Source of the DNA: Anthonomus grandis grandis
Lineage: Eukaryota > Arthropoda > Insecta > Coleoptera > Curculionidae
Assembly (NCBI RefSeq): GCF_022605725.1
Contig: NC_065564.1
Span: 2,024,698 to 2,088,697 of the forward strand
Length of the DNA stretch: 64,000 nucleotides
Reading direction: 5' to 3'
In this document: positions 45,216 through 57,629 of the stretch, piece after piece
Position numbering within the stretch: the stretch's first letter is position 1
Layout: every line of letters begins with the position of its first letter
Program-made: the position numbers and the translations under genes
Notes under the pieces: model-generated
Told to the model about the DNA's origin: nothing
Databases searched by the model: none
What the model saw: the letters and a program-made list of their open reading frames with translations, nothing else

Positions 45216-48200
45216 TGTGGAAATTTTATTGTAAAAAGAGAGCATCAATTCAAGTGTATCAATTCGCCCCATGAAAAATTCCAATTTGTTCCCCAAACAA
45301 ATCTCATTTCACATAAAAGAGACAGACAGAAAAAAGATACCACTACCACCACGGCAGCAGCAGAGCCCTGCTATGCATGTATCCTGTATTGGATTTTCCA
45401 CACACACACAAGAGAGATACACGGGGGAATTTTCATCCTCCTCTCTCCCGGCGTCCTCGTAAAAACCCAAAATCGCAAAAAGGGATAGAGCCCTATATAT
45501 CTATATATATGTGTGCCTCGCTATCCCGAAGGATCCGGGATCAAAAGGAATCTACATACGACTAGAAGAGTTGCTGTTATAAACGAATTTTATGTGGGGA
45601 AACGACGTTACCCGTATGTATATGCGATGTGAGCCTGCATGCGACGCGGATAGATAGTATTCGCTCACTCGCTTCTTTTTTTGACGCAATCTATTTTTCA
45701 ATTTTATATTGCTTTTACGCCAGAATAAGAATTTTTATTTTTTTGCATCTTTCTCGACTTTCGACAACTCGATATTTTCTTCGCCTCCCCCTCAAGAAAA
45801 ACATGCATACAATAAACTCAAATATCGGTGGCACACGTGGTGGAAACTTCCCTACTTAGTTCGCATTTTCCACGCTAGGGTCTTCACGGGGGGAGCAAAA
45901 ACCTTTCAGGGGGGAGGAGGGTGTACGTGTGTGGGGCTCATCAGTCTTTTACTATACGCGGTATCTTGACAAGGCAGCTTGCAAGAAGTGATGGCAATAT
46001 TATTGAGTTGTGTTGTTCCAATCAGGTAAGAAAATTCTTAGTTCGTCCCTGTTTACGTTATGAAAAAATTGAAATAAGCTGTTCTGCCCCCCCGCGAGGA
46101 GGTAAGACAGTAAAAAAATGCGACTATTCATTACAACATTGTGAAGTCTATCAAGTTTGACTTAAAAAAAAAGTGAAACCCCCATCTGTCGAGTTGTTTT
46201 TTACCTGCTAACCCTTCATGCCCTTGATTTTTTTATTTTTCAAACTTTCGGTCGACAACCCCATGTCTTCTTGTCTATTGTCGATGCACAAAAGGGGTTC
46301 TCCGGTTTTTTCTGACTACATTTCTTATTTAAATAACAGGCCATTCATCTGCATATGCACGGCTATTTATTATGGGGGATTTGCAAGGTGACATATCCTG
46401 GGTTCTCTACTATATACGACTTCTTTCATTGTGTGTATGTTTTTATTATGCCTTTCCCGTAGGAAGAGGAAGTTTCGGTTGAATAACTGTCTCGGAACGG
46501 AGTTGCTTTTGTACGGGGTGGACTAGGGAATAGTTCAAGATCAAGAACTGTCCGACTGGTCGTTAAAAATATCTTTAGGGAAAAATAAACCTTCAGACAT
46601 TTCAGTCTGTCAATCAAGCACAGGTAAGACCCAATTTAGATTTTCTCCCGTTCCAATTTCGTGGATACGTCGCTGTATTATCACCAGCGCCAATCAAATC
46701 ACCGCAACTCCAAAATCCCTTGAAAGTATAACAAGATATTCATCCCGCGGTGGAGAAGAGGAGGAGGAGGAGGAGAAAAAGAGTGACGGGCCCAGGGAGG
46801 CATTCAAAAAGAAATTTGTCAATCTAGAACGAAATTGCATTTTTACTCACACACGTACTCCTAAAGGATTTTCCGGGATTATCTTTGATGTCGTTTCCCC
46901 TTTTTTTTTCTTTAACGGCCTAATCCCGTTTTAATTTCTATTTATCCCGATTTACTTTAAATTGTTCTTAACAAAATAAAAGAAAATTGGCTCCACTATT
47001 TTACCCTCGCCCCACTAGTGATACTCCATCACGTTTTGTGATGGGGGTGAATTCCCTCCACGTCAACCCCCTTCGCTCTATTTTTTTTTTTGTCCCTTCC
47101 TTCTTTTTCCTGCATGGCTCCTGCCAACGTTGTTTGCCTAATGCACGGTTTGAAAGACGATTCTTTATTCAGTAGCGTAGGGTGGTTTTTTCTCATAAAA
47201 AGTGCCCAAAAAAATATCTTTATTTTTTACCCACACCTCCCTCTTTTTCTCCCTTTTTCGTCAAGGTTTTTGTACAGCATAGGAAAATATTTTGTTTACA
47301 GTAAGAGATAGTGAATAAGTGCTTGATACTTGGTGAAAAAATAATGAAGTAACTCACAATTTCCTGCAGGTCGAAGTTTGACCAAAGGATTTTTTGGGTC
47401 TCCACTCCGATTTTCTCAATTTTCTAACATTTTCCCGTGGAACAGGAGACATTTTCTCTAGCATATGAAATAGAGACAACTGTTTAATATGTGGTGAAAA
47501 AAAAATCGAATTCCTTGAAGTAATTAAGTATTTCCATAAGGTCGAAAATTGCCCCAAGACCATTTTGCTTGTGTCCCCTCTCCCCCCTCAATTCTCAACA
47601 TTCTTAATGAACTGGATAAACGTCTGGATAGATACGCCCTGTAAAACTCCCAAAGGACCAACAAAATTTCCTTACAAATACAGCAGAAAGGACAGGAAGA
47701 GTTTTCGTCTCTGCAGAGTAACAAATCCTGCTTCGGTATGACGTATATCGTGAGCTGTGCCGCCCAAGGGCAACATACCATATAAATTTACGATTTTGTG
47801 GAAATCCTTGTGGTCGGATAAAACGAACATTTTCGAGAAAATAACATACACACACTCCATATATAAAGGATATTTTCCAATTTGGGCTAACAAGCGACCA
47901 TTTTATAATATGTGAAGGAGGGTCTCGGAATAAGCAAGCGAATCAAATACAAATATACATATACGTGGAACGAAATTCTCTTATTCTTTTTCAGATTTTT
48001 CCCGGGCCCTGGATCTATATATATATATATGTACATATATGTATACACCCATTTTTATTCTTGTCTGAAGTCGTATATATACGTATTCTATTGATTTCTG
48101 GATGTCTTTTGTATGAAAACATGTAGAATGCCTCGTTGCGCCAGTGGCGTAGAGAAATCGCTCGAGGATCAAGAACATTCCGTAGGTTTCCGCTACTTAA

Positions 48201-49860
48201 AACCTTCCAGTTCAAATTAATCTAATGTCAGATTTCTTACCGGAAAAAAAGGAGAAATTCCCATTTGTAACAGTCGCATATATCCCTGAGCCCCATCCAA
48301 CCCTATCCTTAATCATACAAGTTTCCAGGGATACGGAGGCGTCTTTCGCTTCCCGATAAATGACGGATCCAGACGGGGACTTTCATCTCTTTTGAATTAT
48401 CGCTCGCTTTTTCAAATTTATTACAATTTCTCTCTTACCGTGACACCGTAGGTTATAATAAAAACGCGCACAAATCACCAAACAACTGATAAGCACCAAC
48501 TGAAAAACCCTTTGGTGAAATTTCGCCATCATCCCTTCCCGAGCGCGTTTTCTTTTTCTTTTTTTGTTTAATGAAGGGGTGGTGGTGGCGATTAAGGCCC
48601 ACCCATCGTCTATTGGTTAAAATTGTAAACCACCTGGTGCCAAATCCGGTGTTGGGGTGGGTCGTGACGGCTTTTAGGGTGCGAATTTGGCCTATAAGGG
48701 CCGATCGAAGTTTCGGTGGTAGGGATCCCTGATGTGCTGCGTAATTCGCACATGTATTTTTAATTAGGACTCGCGAGGGAATAATTGTGGGAAATGCCAT
48801 ATTTTTTTTTTCGGGGGTAAATTGCTAGTTACTTAGGCATAAGAGTCTAGAAAATTGTACGTTTCTTTATTTTTTCCGATCGGGGATTTTATTGAAAATT
48901 ATAGGGGTGATAACAAGGTAATTTCCTATAGTCGTAGATTGTTTAATGGGTGGGTTAAAGAAACAAAAAAAAACCATCTGGGGCAAAGAATTTCAATTAC
49001 AACAAATATCAATTTCCTACATCGGGCGTTAAATTTATAATAAACGAACGGAGTCCATATAAGGCCGAAATAAATGAACGGTGGTGCTAAAATAAATTCC
49101 AGAAGGTCTTTTAAGCAAGAAATTCTAATAACCGAGGGAACCCCGTAGGTGCGGTATAAGTGCCGCATATGATCTAAAATAAATTAGCGAAATTATGGCT
49201 TATAGAAATTCTTAACATGTGTGCTTGATACTTATTAGGGAATTATCGTAAATTATAGAATAGTGACAGGGTTAACAGTTACTTCATAGATGAATGCGCA
49301 GGGCGCACCATTACATTCGGACAAATAGGCATCATTACTTGTTTAATGGACGGTAATTAATTAAACGATCTTGTAATTGAATAAACTTAGTGAACTGGAC
49401 CAGCTGGGGCTATGCATACATTTCCAACCAGTTCCCAAGTTAAAACCCATCTCGAATCACCGCTAATTAAGTTTATATTCTGTGTTACAATTGCGTAAAG
49501 GCAATTAGCGGCGTTATTACTCCAAACACGCCTACAGTTCTAACGAAATGTTTAATTGCTTTTCCCTTTTTTTGTTTTAAAAAGATCTCTGAAGGGGTTT
49601 TGAATCTGGCAAACGCGCGGGCCGTTCTCGCTTAGAAACCCATCAATTGTCACAAAAAAATGACTTAAATAGACGCTCGTGGGTGCACATCTGGTCAGTC
49701 TTGTCTTCTTGACAATTGCACCAGTAAGTAGTTCCCCACACAACACAACTTGAACCACTCGCATTGTTATCTCTTATTAAGTTATCCGAAAATAGCGGCG
49801 TGGGCGACCACGACAACGACAACGTAATTGAAACATAATTTTGTACAAGATGGTAGTTTT
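45216..49860. other. Long spacer without a confident gene
   Basis: Strong donor-like CAGGTAAGA sites occur at about 46022 and 46611, but no paired acceptor or conserved frame. TATA-rich simple sequence lies near 48016-48045. CAGTGGCGTAGAG at 48142 resembles a transposon end with no partner. Many overlapping frames at 47000-48200 fall on both strands over AT-rich sequence and are not accepted. Confidence 0.45.
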
Positions 49861-49879
49861 GCGAAGACAGTGGCGTCCC

Positions 49880-50665
49880 ACAGGAGTTTCTTTTTGCAGA
49901 AATCTTGACTCAATTAATCAAAGGGGGTGCTTCAACGAATAAAAGTCAGCAAGTATTCAAGGTCATTCAAGTTTTTGTCTTGTAAGGTAGTCAGCAGCAG
50001 GCTTTACATGTTTCATTCAAGTTTCTATTGGAAATAGGGCTTAACATAGGACTCTTCAGTTGAAAAAGCCAATCCGAAGCCATGCCAGCCTTTAGAAAGT
50101 CGTCCAGGTAATGCTGTGCCACGTCATCACAAGATTTCACTTTCCTCGTACATTTTGACTAAATTAGGCAGCGGTTGTACGAAGCTCAGCAAGTCTTCAA
50201 GATCATTCACTTTCAGAAACATTAATTCAAAACTACAAGAAGTCTTCGGAAATTTTAACTCGTTTGTTCCTAAACTTCAGCAGGTATTCATGTACCAGAA
50301 TGGCCTTAAGATATTTTAAATCATGGTAACTCGAGTACCACAGGTTTCTTCGGAACTCTTGACTCAATTAGGGCAGCGGTTGTATTCATACCGAACTTCA
50401 GCAGGTGATGACCTGCTGAATGACCTGAAGAAATTTTAAATCGCGGTGACTCGAGTACCAGAAGTTTCTTTGGAAATCTTGACTCAATAACCCAAGACGG
50501 CTTCGAGAGGGTGCTTTCACCGTGGCGCAAAGAGTTTTCAAGGTCATTCGCCTTCAGACTAAAGAGTAATAAGAAGTTTTCTTCGGAAATGTTGACTCAA
50601 TTACTGATAGCGATGGTTTCAGATGGGTTACGCCACTGTTTTCCTACCGAAGCTCAGCTGGTATT
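49880..50665. repeat. Tandem array A12 with a nested A11 fragment
   Basis: GGAAATCTTGACTCAATTA-type sequence recurs at about 49895, 50245, 50350, 50473 and 50585. It is linked with GGCAGCGGTTGTA and CTTCAGCAGGTATTCATGTA. A segment at 49975-50140 instead matches A11 (GTAGTCAGCAGCAGGCTTTA, AGAAAGTCGTCCAGGTAATG), showing one repeat family embedded in another. CAGTGGCGT at 49868 and its reverse complement ACGCCACTG at 50630 flank most of it. Confidence 0.75.
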
Positions 50666-52389
50666 CATGTACCATTGCGTTACAGATTATAACCAGATAG
50701 ATCACACCCACAACGTGGTACCGCCGATAAAATCTTCTCGTGGTACGCAATGGTTACTGGTGACTGATTTTTTTTCCGGTCCCCTATCTTGTACGAGCGA
50801 TCTTTTCATATATAATCGTTTGTTTTGCGATAAGTTGGGACAAGTTTATTATTAAAAGTGGTTTTTCCAAACAAGGTTAATTGAGACGCTCGGGTTCCAA
50901 TGGCAGGTAATAATAGAGAGGTGTGGTTGGATGGGACAGGTTCATTTCGGATTTTTCTTGCAGAGTCTCGGGATCGAGAGTCAATTAAGTTATCGTCTCT
51001 TTGAAATCTAAAGGCAATCACCCTAAAACCCTTCCCGCATTATTCGAATAGTAATATCCTTACCATACATCAAAATCCACCTTAAACACACACACACACA
51101 TACGATAATGTATGCCAGTGCCGCATATCGTATTCGCAATTTCAATCCGAGCGGCTCTAAATCACTCCGAATCGGCTCTAATTCGCAGAGTCGCGCCCCC
51201 TGGCGGCGCCCGATAAAAACCGGGCCCCGTTTTTACAGGCTCATATTGCCGATACGTCTTTTAGGTCGTGATATATGATATGCGGAGCTGGATGCTTTCT
51301 ATATGGGATAAAAAGAATGTAAGTTATGATGCTTTATGAATATTGATTTAGCTTAGTCAGGGATTTGATTGGCAGATGGCGGTTAGTGCTGAGGTAGGCT
51401 CAGAGCAATCCCGAGTTAGAGACATCCACACTCCAGTAGGTCAGTAGGCGCCTCTCAGCTAATTTCAAATGGCAGTTATGAATTATGGATGATAATTACT
51501 TCGGTAGGCGTATGTTTTTTATAAAATCATACGATTATTCTTGACCAATAAAACAATCCTAGATACGTAGCCTCGTCACTTCAAGAGCAAATTACTGCTA
51601 GAATGGGATTTTCACAATCGCCTATTTACCATAATTATGCACTCCCATTTGTGGGCCTGTATACACGCTGACTCTGCACAATTAAGTCGTGTGCAATTAA
51701 ATCGGTTTATTGCCGTAACAGTATTTAATATTCTTTCGCGGGCGTTACTGCCATGTTCCTCCTTTATATGGAAATATCGGGAAACACTAATAATTATTCG
51801 AAAATCCGATTTTCTCGCGGGTAAATTCAATTTCCCCGCGCACGATTTGTTTGTTTTCCCGTAGACTAGTATAAAAATCTTTATGGATATCCGCCTCCCT
51901 AATCGAGTTTGCCCCAGTTTATTACGCGACTCGTCCGGTATATCTTATTGGGTTGTCAATTGTCTCTTGGTCTCTCCGTTCGCCAGCTGACGACGGGATC
52001 GTTCATTATTAAAACGAAATTGAAAGGGTTTCGAGAGATCGGGGTAAACAATATAAAAAAAAAAAAACGAAAAATAGGCACCGCGACATGCAGATAAGGG
52101 CGAGAGTATTTGAAAAACGAAAGTAAAGGGGTCGTTCGGGACACCACCTACGAGACACCTGCAGGATGCAGATGTCTCGCTTCATTTGGTTAAAGGTTTG
52201 TCATTTTATGGGTGGTTGTTTTATTTTAAATATTGATCTAAATACACAATGGTAACAACAGATACATCTTAAGCATCTTTGGATTGAACATCGATATTTA
52301 AACAAGAGGACTGGATAAATTCGATGGGCTTAACGTAGTTAGCATGTCATTCGTCTGCAATACAATGTAATTTATTTTACTAAAGTATC
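50666..52389. other. Spacer without a gene
   Basis: An (AC)n run lies at 51086-51100. The opposite-strand frames 51612-51830 and 51637-51864 are mutual shadows. Nothing else is seen. Confidence 0.5.
51086..51100. repeat. (AC)n microsatellite
   Basis: This is about seven AC dinucleotides seen directly. Confidence 0.9.
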
Positions 52390-53490
52390 TTAATTAGTTT
52401 TGGAGTTATTGAAGTTTTAGTGGGTCAAAGTCAAACGACATCAACAGTCCAGTATTTCAGTAACCTTTATCTAAATTCAGTAATTGTTTGGATCGGCTTA
52501 TAATTTTATCAAAAATTTAAAAGAGCTTCTTCGGTAATACAATGCAATTTGTTTTACTTAGCTGAAGGTCAAAGACTTCAACAGTCGAGTATGTTCGTAA
52601 ACTTTATGTAGATTCGGCAGAGCAGGTTGTAAACGAGTAAATTTTGATCTAATACCCGAATCAAAAACTCGATTACTGAGACATTTTGAGATTGATCGAT
52701 GAACGCACTCTGAGTAATCCAATTCCACTTATTTCACTTAAATATCTTAAGTACCTTTGGAGTTATTGAAGTTTAAGTGGCTCAGAGTCAAAGACTTCAA
52801 CAGTCGAGTATTCCAGTAACCTTCGTACAATGTAATGCAGGTTGTAAACAGGTGAAGCTTGATCTATTAGCTTGATAACTGAAAAAATAGTTGCTGGATG
52901 GGCTTATGATCTAAGCAATCATTAGAAAGCACTCTTGAGTAATCCAATGCAACTTATTTCATTTATATATCTCAAGTATCTTTGGAGTTATTGAAGTTAA
53001 AGTGGCTCAGAGTCAAAGACTTCAACAGTCGAGTATTTCAGTAACCTTCGTACAATGTGATGCAGGTTTTAAACAGTTGAAGCTTGATAACTGGGAAAAT
53101 TTTTGGTGGATCGGCTTATGATCTAAGCAATCGTTCGAAACCACTCTTAAGAAATCCCATGCAACTTATTTCATTTAAATATCTCAAGTATCTTTGGAGT
53201 TATTGAAGTTTGAGTGGCTCAGAGTCAAAGACTTCAACAGTCGAGTATTCCAGTAACCTTCTTACAATGTAATGCAGGTTGTAAACAGGTGAAGCCTGAT
53301 CTATCAGCTTGATAACTGGAAAAATTATTGCTGGATGGGCTTATGATCTAAGCAATCATTAGAAATCACTCTTAAGAAATCCCATGCAACTTATTTCATT
53401 TAAATATCTCAAGTATCTTTGGAGTTATTGAAGTTTAAGTGGTTCAAGGTCAAAGACATCAACAATCGAGTATCAGTAATTTCTATCCAA
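52390..53490. repeat. Tandem array A13, ~212-225-bp monomer, ~5 copies
   Basis: TTTGGAGTTATTGAAGTTT recurs with TGGAG at 52401, 52758, 52983, 53195 and 53420. The spacings of 225, 212 and 225 differ by a 13-bp indel in the GAAGC(T/C)TGATC region. Units also carry CAGAGTCAAAGACTTCAACA and CAGTCGAGTATT. The left-hand copies (52390-52640) are the most diverged. Confidence 0.92.
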
Positions 53491-53646
53491 TTTTTACGTG
53501 AGCTGAGACTTTCAAGAGCCCATTATCTCGTCACTCCTGCTCACTTAATATGTTTGAATCAAACAAAACAATCCCTCTTCTCGTGTATCGACAAGCATTA
53601 CTCCTGACTGATTCTAATCCCATTTAACAGAACAAACCCAGATTAA

Positions 53647-53838
53647 TTACTTAACACAATTTTTTTTATTTCTTCTCTTACATAGATCAACAAGTTCTCG
53701 ATTACCATCGGTAACCATCTGTAAGATAATCTGTAGCGCCGTAGGTGGATCAACGATAATCGTGTTGACCTTGGAGCTACCAAAAGGAGACTGCGCTTCG
53801 ATCACGTAATTCACTTCATCTCCAAGGTTAGTACACAA
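53647..53838 (-). CDS. Candidate terminal exon (~63 codons), Ig/FnIII-like edge, family unknown
   Basis: On the minus strand, ACATAG (AG at 53840-53839) could be a splice acceptor. The frame then runs in phase 0 to a stop at 53647-53649. The peptide contains GDEVNYVIEAQSPFGSSKV followed by NTIIVDPP and ends in a basic tail CKRRNKKNC. The pattern Y-x-(I/C)-x-A-x-(S/N)-x-x-G-S-S-x-V followed by PP resembles the last strands of an immunoglobulin or fibronectin-III domain, but the usual cysteine of an Ig domain is isoleucine. Codon choice and residue mix look protein-like and the flanks do not. Alternative: a decayed exon copy. No downstream AATAAA was found close by. Confidence 0.3.
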   Translation of the reverse strand: MCTNLGDEVNYVIEAQSPFGSSKVNTIIVDPPTALQIILQMVTDGNRELVDLCKRRNKKNCVK

Positions 53839-53930
53839 CTATGTCAAAATGTACTTACTGTGGCTTGATTGATTGCACGATTATGTGGTGTAGGTTTGTT
53901 GTTAATAATAAAGTCATTTAATGGTTTTAG

Positions 53931-54060
53931 GAGTGCGAGGATCATCATTTGTTGTTGGAGCAGTATGGGCAATTGACCAAGGACCCTCTCAAGGACCCGT
54001 TTGACCCGTCTGCCAGGGTTTAATCGTCGATCCGAAGAGATTCGCTCTCTGGGGCACCAG
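53931..54060 (+). CDS. Candidate exon on the opposite strand (130 nt), unknown family
   Basis: A plausible acceptor AATGGTTTTAG (ending 53930) and a donor CACCAGGTAACG (GT at 54061) bound this segment. In phase 0 the first 30 codons are open and acidic: CEDHHLLLEQYGQLTKDP then a DP-rich stretch. They end with a TAA at 54021, so it would have to be a C-terminal coding exon followed by a spliced 3'UTR, or it is non-coding. I do not recognise it. It lies 93 bp from the minus-strand candidate exon at 53647-53838, so the two cannot belong to the same transcript. Confidence 0.22.
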
Positions 54061-54990
54061 GTAACGAACTCACCCTCATCACCCGCACCATTTCATATCA
54101 TATTAATTGTTAAAACTTTAAAAAGAGATAATGGGCCGGAGGTCAAAGAATCCATCTGGTCCGAGCCATATACTTTTACGACATCGAAATGCAAAAGAGA
54201 CTATGCAAATCGCAGCGCGTTTATTTTTACTTTTTATGCCGAAATTGCCCCTTCGATACGGCAATTTGGCTTAACATATCAATTTAGCACGCCCAGAGAG
54301 ATCTTTAATGCGTATCGGCCGATAAAGCTTATTTATGACGTATGCTTAAGGCTTTTACGTGTCAGATTGTGTCTATAGTTGGATTTAATGACTAATTCGA
54401 AATGGTTTTTTTTTTGTATAAATTGTCTCTTATAGGTGGTTAATGTGGCGCTTGAGGTGCGGTAAACTGAGTCATCAAAGATTCTGTTCTAGGGAAGTAT
54501 CCTAAGAAGTGAGGCATTAAATAAGCAGGTCTTCTGACCGTTTGTTTTGCTCGTACCACGTAAGTGGGCGCCAAAGAAATGTAAAAATAACCCATTGACA
54601 TTAAAAACAAATTAAATTTCAAATGGATAAAGACGTTATCGTCATTAAGGAATGTATAATTGGCCGTACACATCCTGGCATTCTGAAAGAACCATTAAAT
54701 AATATGTTTATTGGTTAACTGTGTCGCCGCCAGCCGCGTCAGCTTTGGAATAATAATGATAATCATTTTTTTTACAGTTACCGAATGCTTTAAAAATAAT
54801 TTTTCACTCAACCGGGTAACTAACTACCTGATCACCTATGGGGCCCAATAAAACAAATCGGAGCGAACGAGGCGAGACGCAGAAACGAGCCCAGCGTGAA
54901 AACTGAAAAATATTAATACCAATATTATTTATTCCTTATTACAGTTTTATAGTTTCTTGGTTCGCTGAGCAACGAGCCGCTTAACGAAAT
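54061..54990. other. Spacer between candidate exons
   Basis: The plus frame 54001-54378 (125 codons) overlaps the candidate exon in another frame and has no recognisable domain. AATAAA on the minus strand near 54931 may serve the ORF at 54991-55212. Confidence 0.35.
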
Positions 54991-55212
54991 TTAAACGCCA
55001 TTTTGTACGACCACCTCGGAGACGCGAATTATCACTTGGAGAGTTATTACCCCCGCACGTTGGTTGGGCGCCACATTGTTGAATTGATCACCGGACGCAG
55101 AGGTGTTGGTTGTTCCTCCGAACGTGTAGCTAAGTGAAGTGGAATTAACCTTCACCCCATTAAAAAACCGATCAGCAGGGTTACGTGTTCGACCCGCTAT
55201 TTGATCCGACAT
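54991..55212 (-). CDS. Small ORF (~73 codons) with nearby poly(A) signal, unknown
   Basis: The ATG at 55212 opens a frame to the stop at 54991. The protein is rich in Asn, Ser, Thr, Gly and Val, with a polar middle (SYTFGGTTNTSASGDQFNN) and an alternating hydrophobic C-terminal segment (VITLQVIIRVSEVVV) that could form a beta strand pair. Just upstream the in-frame sequence is basic (KQKGRRRV) up to a TAG. AATAAA follows about 60 bp after the stop, on the same strand. A GGGGTAATA inside could act as a donor. I recognise no family. The residue mix is unlike the surrounding AT-driven frames, hence its listing. Confidence 0.25.
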   Translation of the reverse strand: MSDQIAGRTRNPADRFFNGVKVNSTSLSYTFGGTTNTSASGDQFNNVAPNQRAGVITLQVIIRVSEVVVQNGV

Positions 55213-55849
55213 CACTCTTCTTCTTCCTTTTTGCTTCTCCTAAATTAAAACTGGTTCGGACAATCGACAAGAACCAGAGGAATTCACTTCCAAAATTGTT
55301 GCGGTCAAAAACGGTTGTTCTCGGTTCGGCGTTCTGCGGTTTCGCGTCTTAAATACGTTATTAGCATATGTTGTTAAGTATTCTTTATTTTCTTTTTTCT
55401 TGTATGATAATTCGCGGTGGTAGGTGCACCTTGCGGTAATTTTCGGTGAGCTTTTTCGACAGGGGGATCGTCTATGATCGTTTTTATCGTGGTTTCTTGG
55501 TAACATGTTGAAGGCAAATGCCGTCAGCTGTGTAATCAAACGGCGGTGCGGGAACGAACCTCTAATTTTCTTCAAAAGAACCTAATATTGTTCGGGATAT
55601 CGCACATATAAGAGGTGCCACCTTTTGCATGGTCTCGTTGCATAAAACAATTAAATCATACTGAAGAATTAAGTTAATAGTGTTCATGCAATCGTCCATA
55701 TCCAAAACTGGGAATCTCCAGCAAACTTAAGCTTTAAAACATTTCCATACACACGACGCCCTCTACCTTTCCTCTAACAAACCCTTCATCCCGAAACCAA
55801 CCGTAAAAATCAATACTAACCGACCCTTTTCGCCCTCTATTCCAGGTCG

Positions 55850-56249
55850 ACATCGATCCAACGAGGTCGGACGTGCATCTATCCACATCCCCGTGGTGCG
55901 GCGCGCGTCCCACAGATGGCGCCCCATCCCTAATCCCACTTCAACTTTTTTGGCGGGAGGACGGGGAGGAGGGGCTCCGATTAGGCGTGGCGTGGTGGCG
56001 CGAAACGAGCGAGAGGCGGGCGTGTAGCGGAAGTAGACGAGGCGAGCGAGGAGCGACTACGTAGTTTTCAGATCAAACGGTTCGAATACTTTTTAAATTT
56101 AAATTGTCTGCTTTTGCGGTGGTTGTTGTGGCGAAGATGCTGCTGAACGGTTAAGTTGAGGCTGTTTTTTTTTTTTTTAATTGTCGAGAACTAACTGGTG
56201 TTTTGTGTACTGTAGTGTGAGTGAGGGGCCGTTGTTGTATTGTTCAAAG
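55850..56249 (+). promoter_or_regulatory. CpG/GC-rich block with candidate non-coding first exon
   Basis: The 55850-56060 block is rich in CpG and G-runs (GACGGGGAGGAGGGGC), with AGATGGCGCC at 55914-55923, similar to the insect CTCF core. It is followed by TTTTCAGATC (possible initiator, +1 about 56070) and an untranslated-looking stretch ending AAAGGTAACT (donor GT at 56250). This gives a ~180-nt candidate first exon holding one tiny upstream frame (ATG CTG CTG AAC GGT TAA). TTCCAG at about 55856 could instead be an acceptor, making this an internal exon. No TATA box is seen. Confidence 0.35.
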
Positions 56250-57629
56250 GTAACTTGTTTTGTTTTTTTTCTTGTATCATCAAGAAGTCTTCTTAACTTA
56301 CCTACTGATTACTTGGGGGCCCGTCAGGCTTAACCTATTTAAACCTTTTGTTTGTAACCTGGATCAGTTTCAGACCACTCGCTCAACTGGGTTTCACTTG
56401 TAGTCTCTTAAACGCTTCCGAATCTTTTATTAAATAATTAGGTGTATGCTACAGAAGGATTTCTTGGAAACTCTCTCCCAAGGGAACAATCTTTGATGGC
56501 CTCCCTAACTTGATAATGTCTGGATCCCTCATTTTCCAAAAATATTCCAGGTAGGCCTCAATTTGTTCAACTAAAATTGACTACCAAAGTTTTTTTAAAA
56601 ATTAAAACGGACCCTTACTGGTTGCCAACGCTCCAATACTTGTTTTTCTTAGGAGCATAGATGCCAGTAAACTTCGATGTTACTAACTCTCTCTGATTAA
56701 AATTAACTTAATTCGAGACATCTTGTCTAGAATCCAAAAATATTTCGCCAGCGGATATTTTAGACTTTGGCACTCGTACACACACACACTGATCCTCCTA
56801 GAGCAGGTGCCTCGTAAGTCATACAGATACCGTTACGCCCATCCCAGAAAAAAAAACCCACGGAAAATAATTCGAATTTTTTTAACGTAGGAATGTCACT
56901 CTTTCTCTCCTATTTGCATACATATGGGGACAACGACACTTCGTCATACCGCCATCTTTTTTCCGCTCATTCATACACATTATGGTGTTTGTATACGAAA
57001 TTATATGGGGAGGCCATCTTTGGCATTTTTTCCAGGGCCGGGCGGTTTTATTTCAAACGTAACGAGCAATTAGTAGGGAATTGAATGTTTCTTTTTTGAG
57101 ACTCGAGAAGTTTTTGCCGCTACCGATGATCGCCCCAGGTACCAACCATTTAATGTTCAATATATATTCAAGAAAGAAGCGTCGATTTATGTTCTCGTAC
57201 CGTCATAAGTCAGATCCACGGCAGGAAAAACTTGTTAATAAAGCACTTTAGGCCATTATACACTTGACTAGGTTTTCGGTTCTGTGTGGACAAATTTATT
57301 GGATTTTAAAGGCATTAAAACGGATTAAAGTTTACTTAGAAGGAAGCTTAAAGGCTTTTCATCATTTACTATACTTGAGCCCGAACGGCTTAACGTTTTT
57401 TTCCTCATTACCAGAAATATCAAGGCAGTAAATTATCGAGTGCATCTGCAGAAGTCTAGAACGTCGCTATATCGGGATTCCTTGTGCAAGACTATGGAAT
57501 CTTATGAATGGACTTTAAGAAAAATATCCGCAGACACCTTCGTATCACTGGTGCTACATGTGATAATCTAGTACCATAGGGTTTGCCCTTTTTTGCCAGT
57601 GTATTCCTAAAAAAAAAAAAATACACTCA
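56250..57629. other. Possible intron or spacer
   Basis: This is AT-rich with no coding signal. A short (AC)n run lies at 56778-56789. It would be intronic if the donor at 56250 is used. Confidence 0.4.

Noticed and set aside
47000..48215. Cluster of overlapping 60-85-codon frames on both strands
   Set aside because: They fall in AT-rich sequence, overlap each other in several frames and contain no recognised motif. They are consistent with chance.
49868..50638. CAGTGGCGT ... ACGCCACTG as a clean transposon
   Set aside because: Array A12 sequence continues past the right-hand motif, and the left motif abuts the same repeat. No target duplication is seen. It was kept only as an observation within A12.
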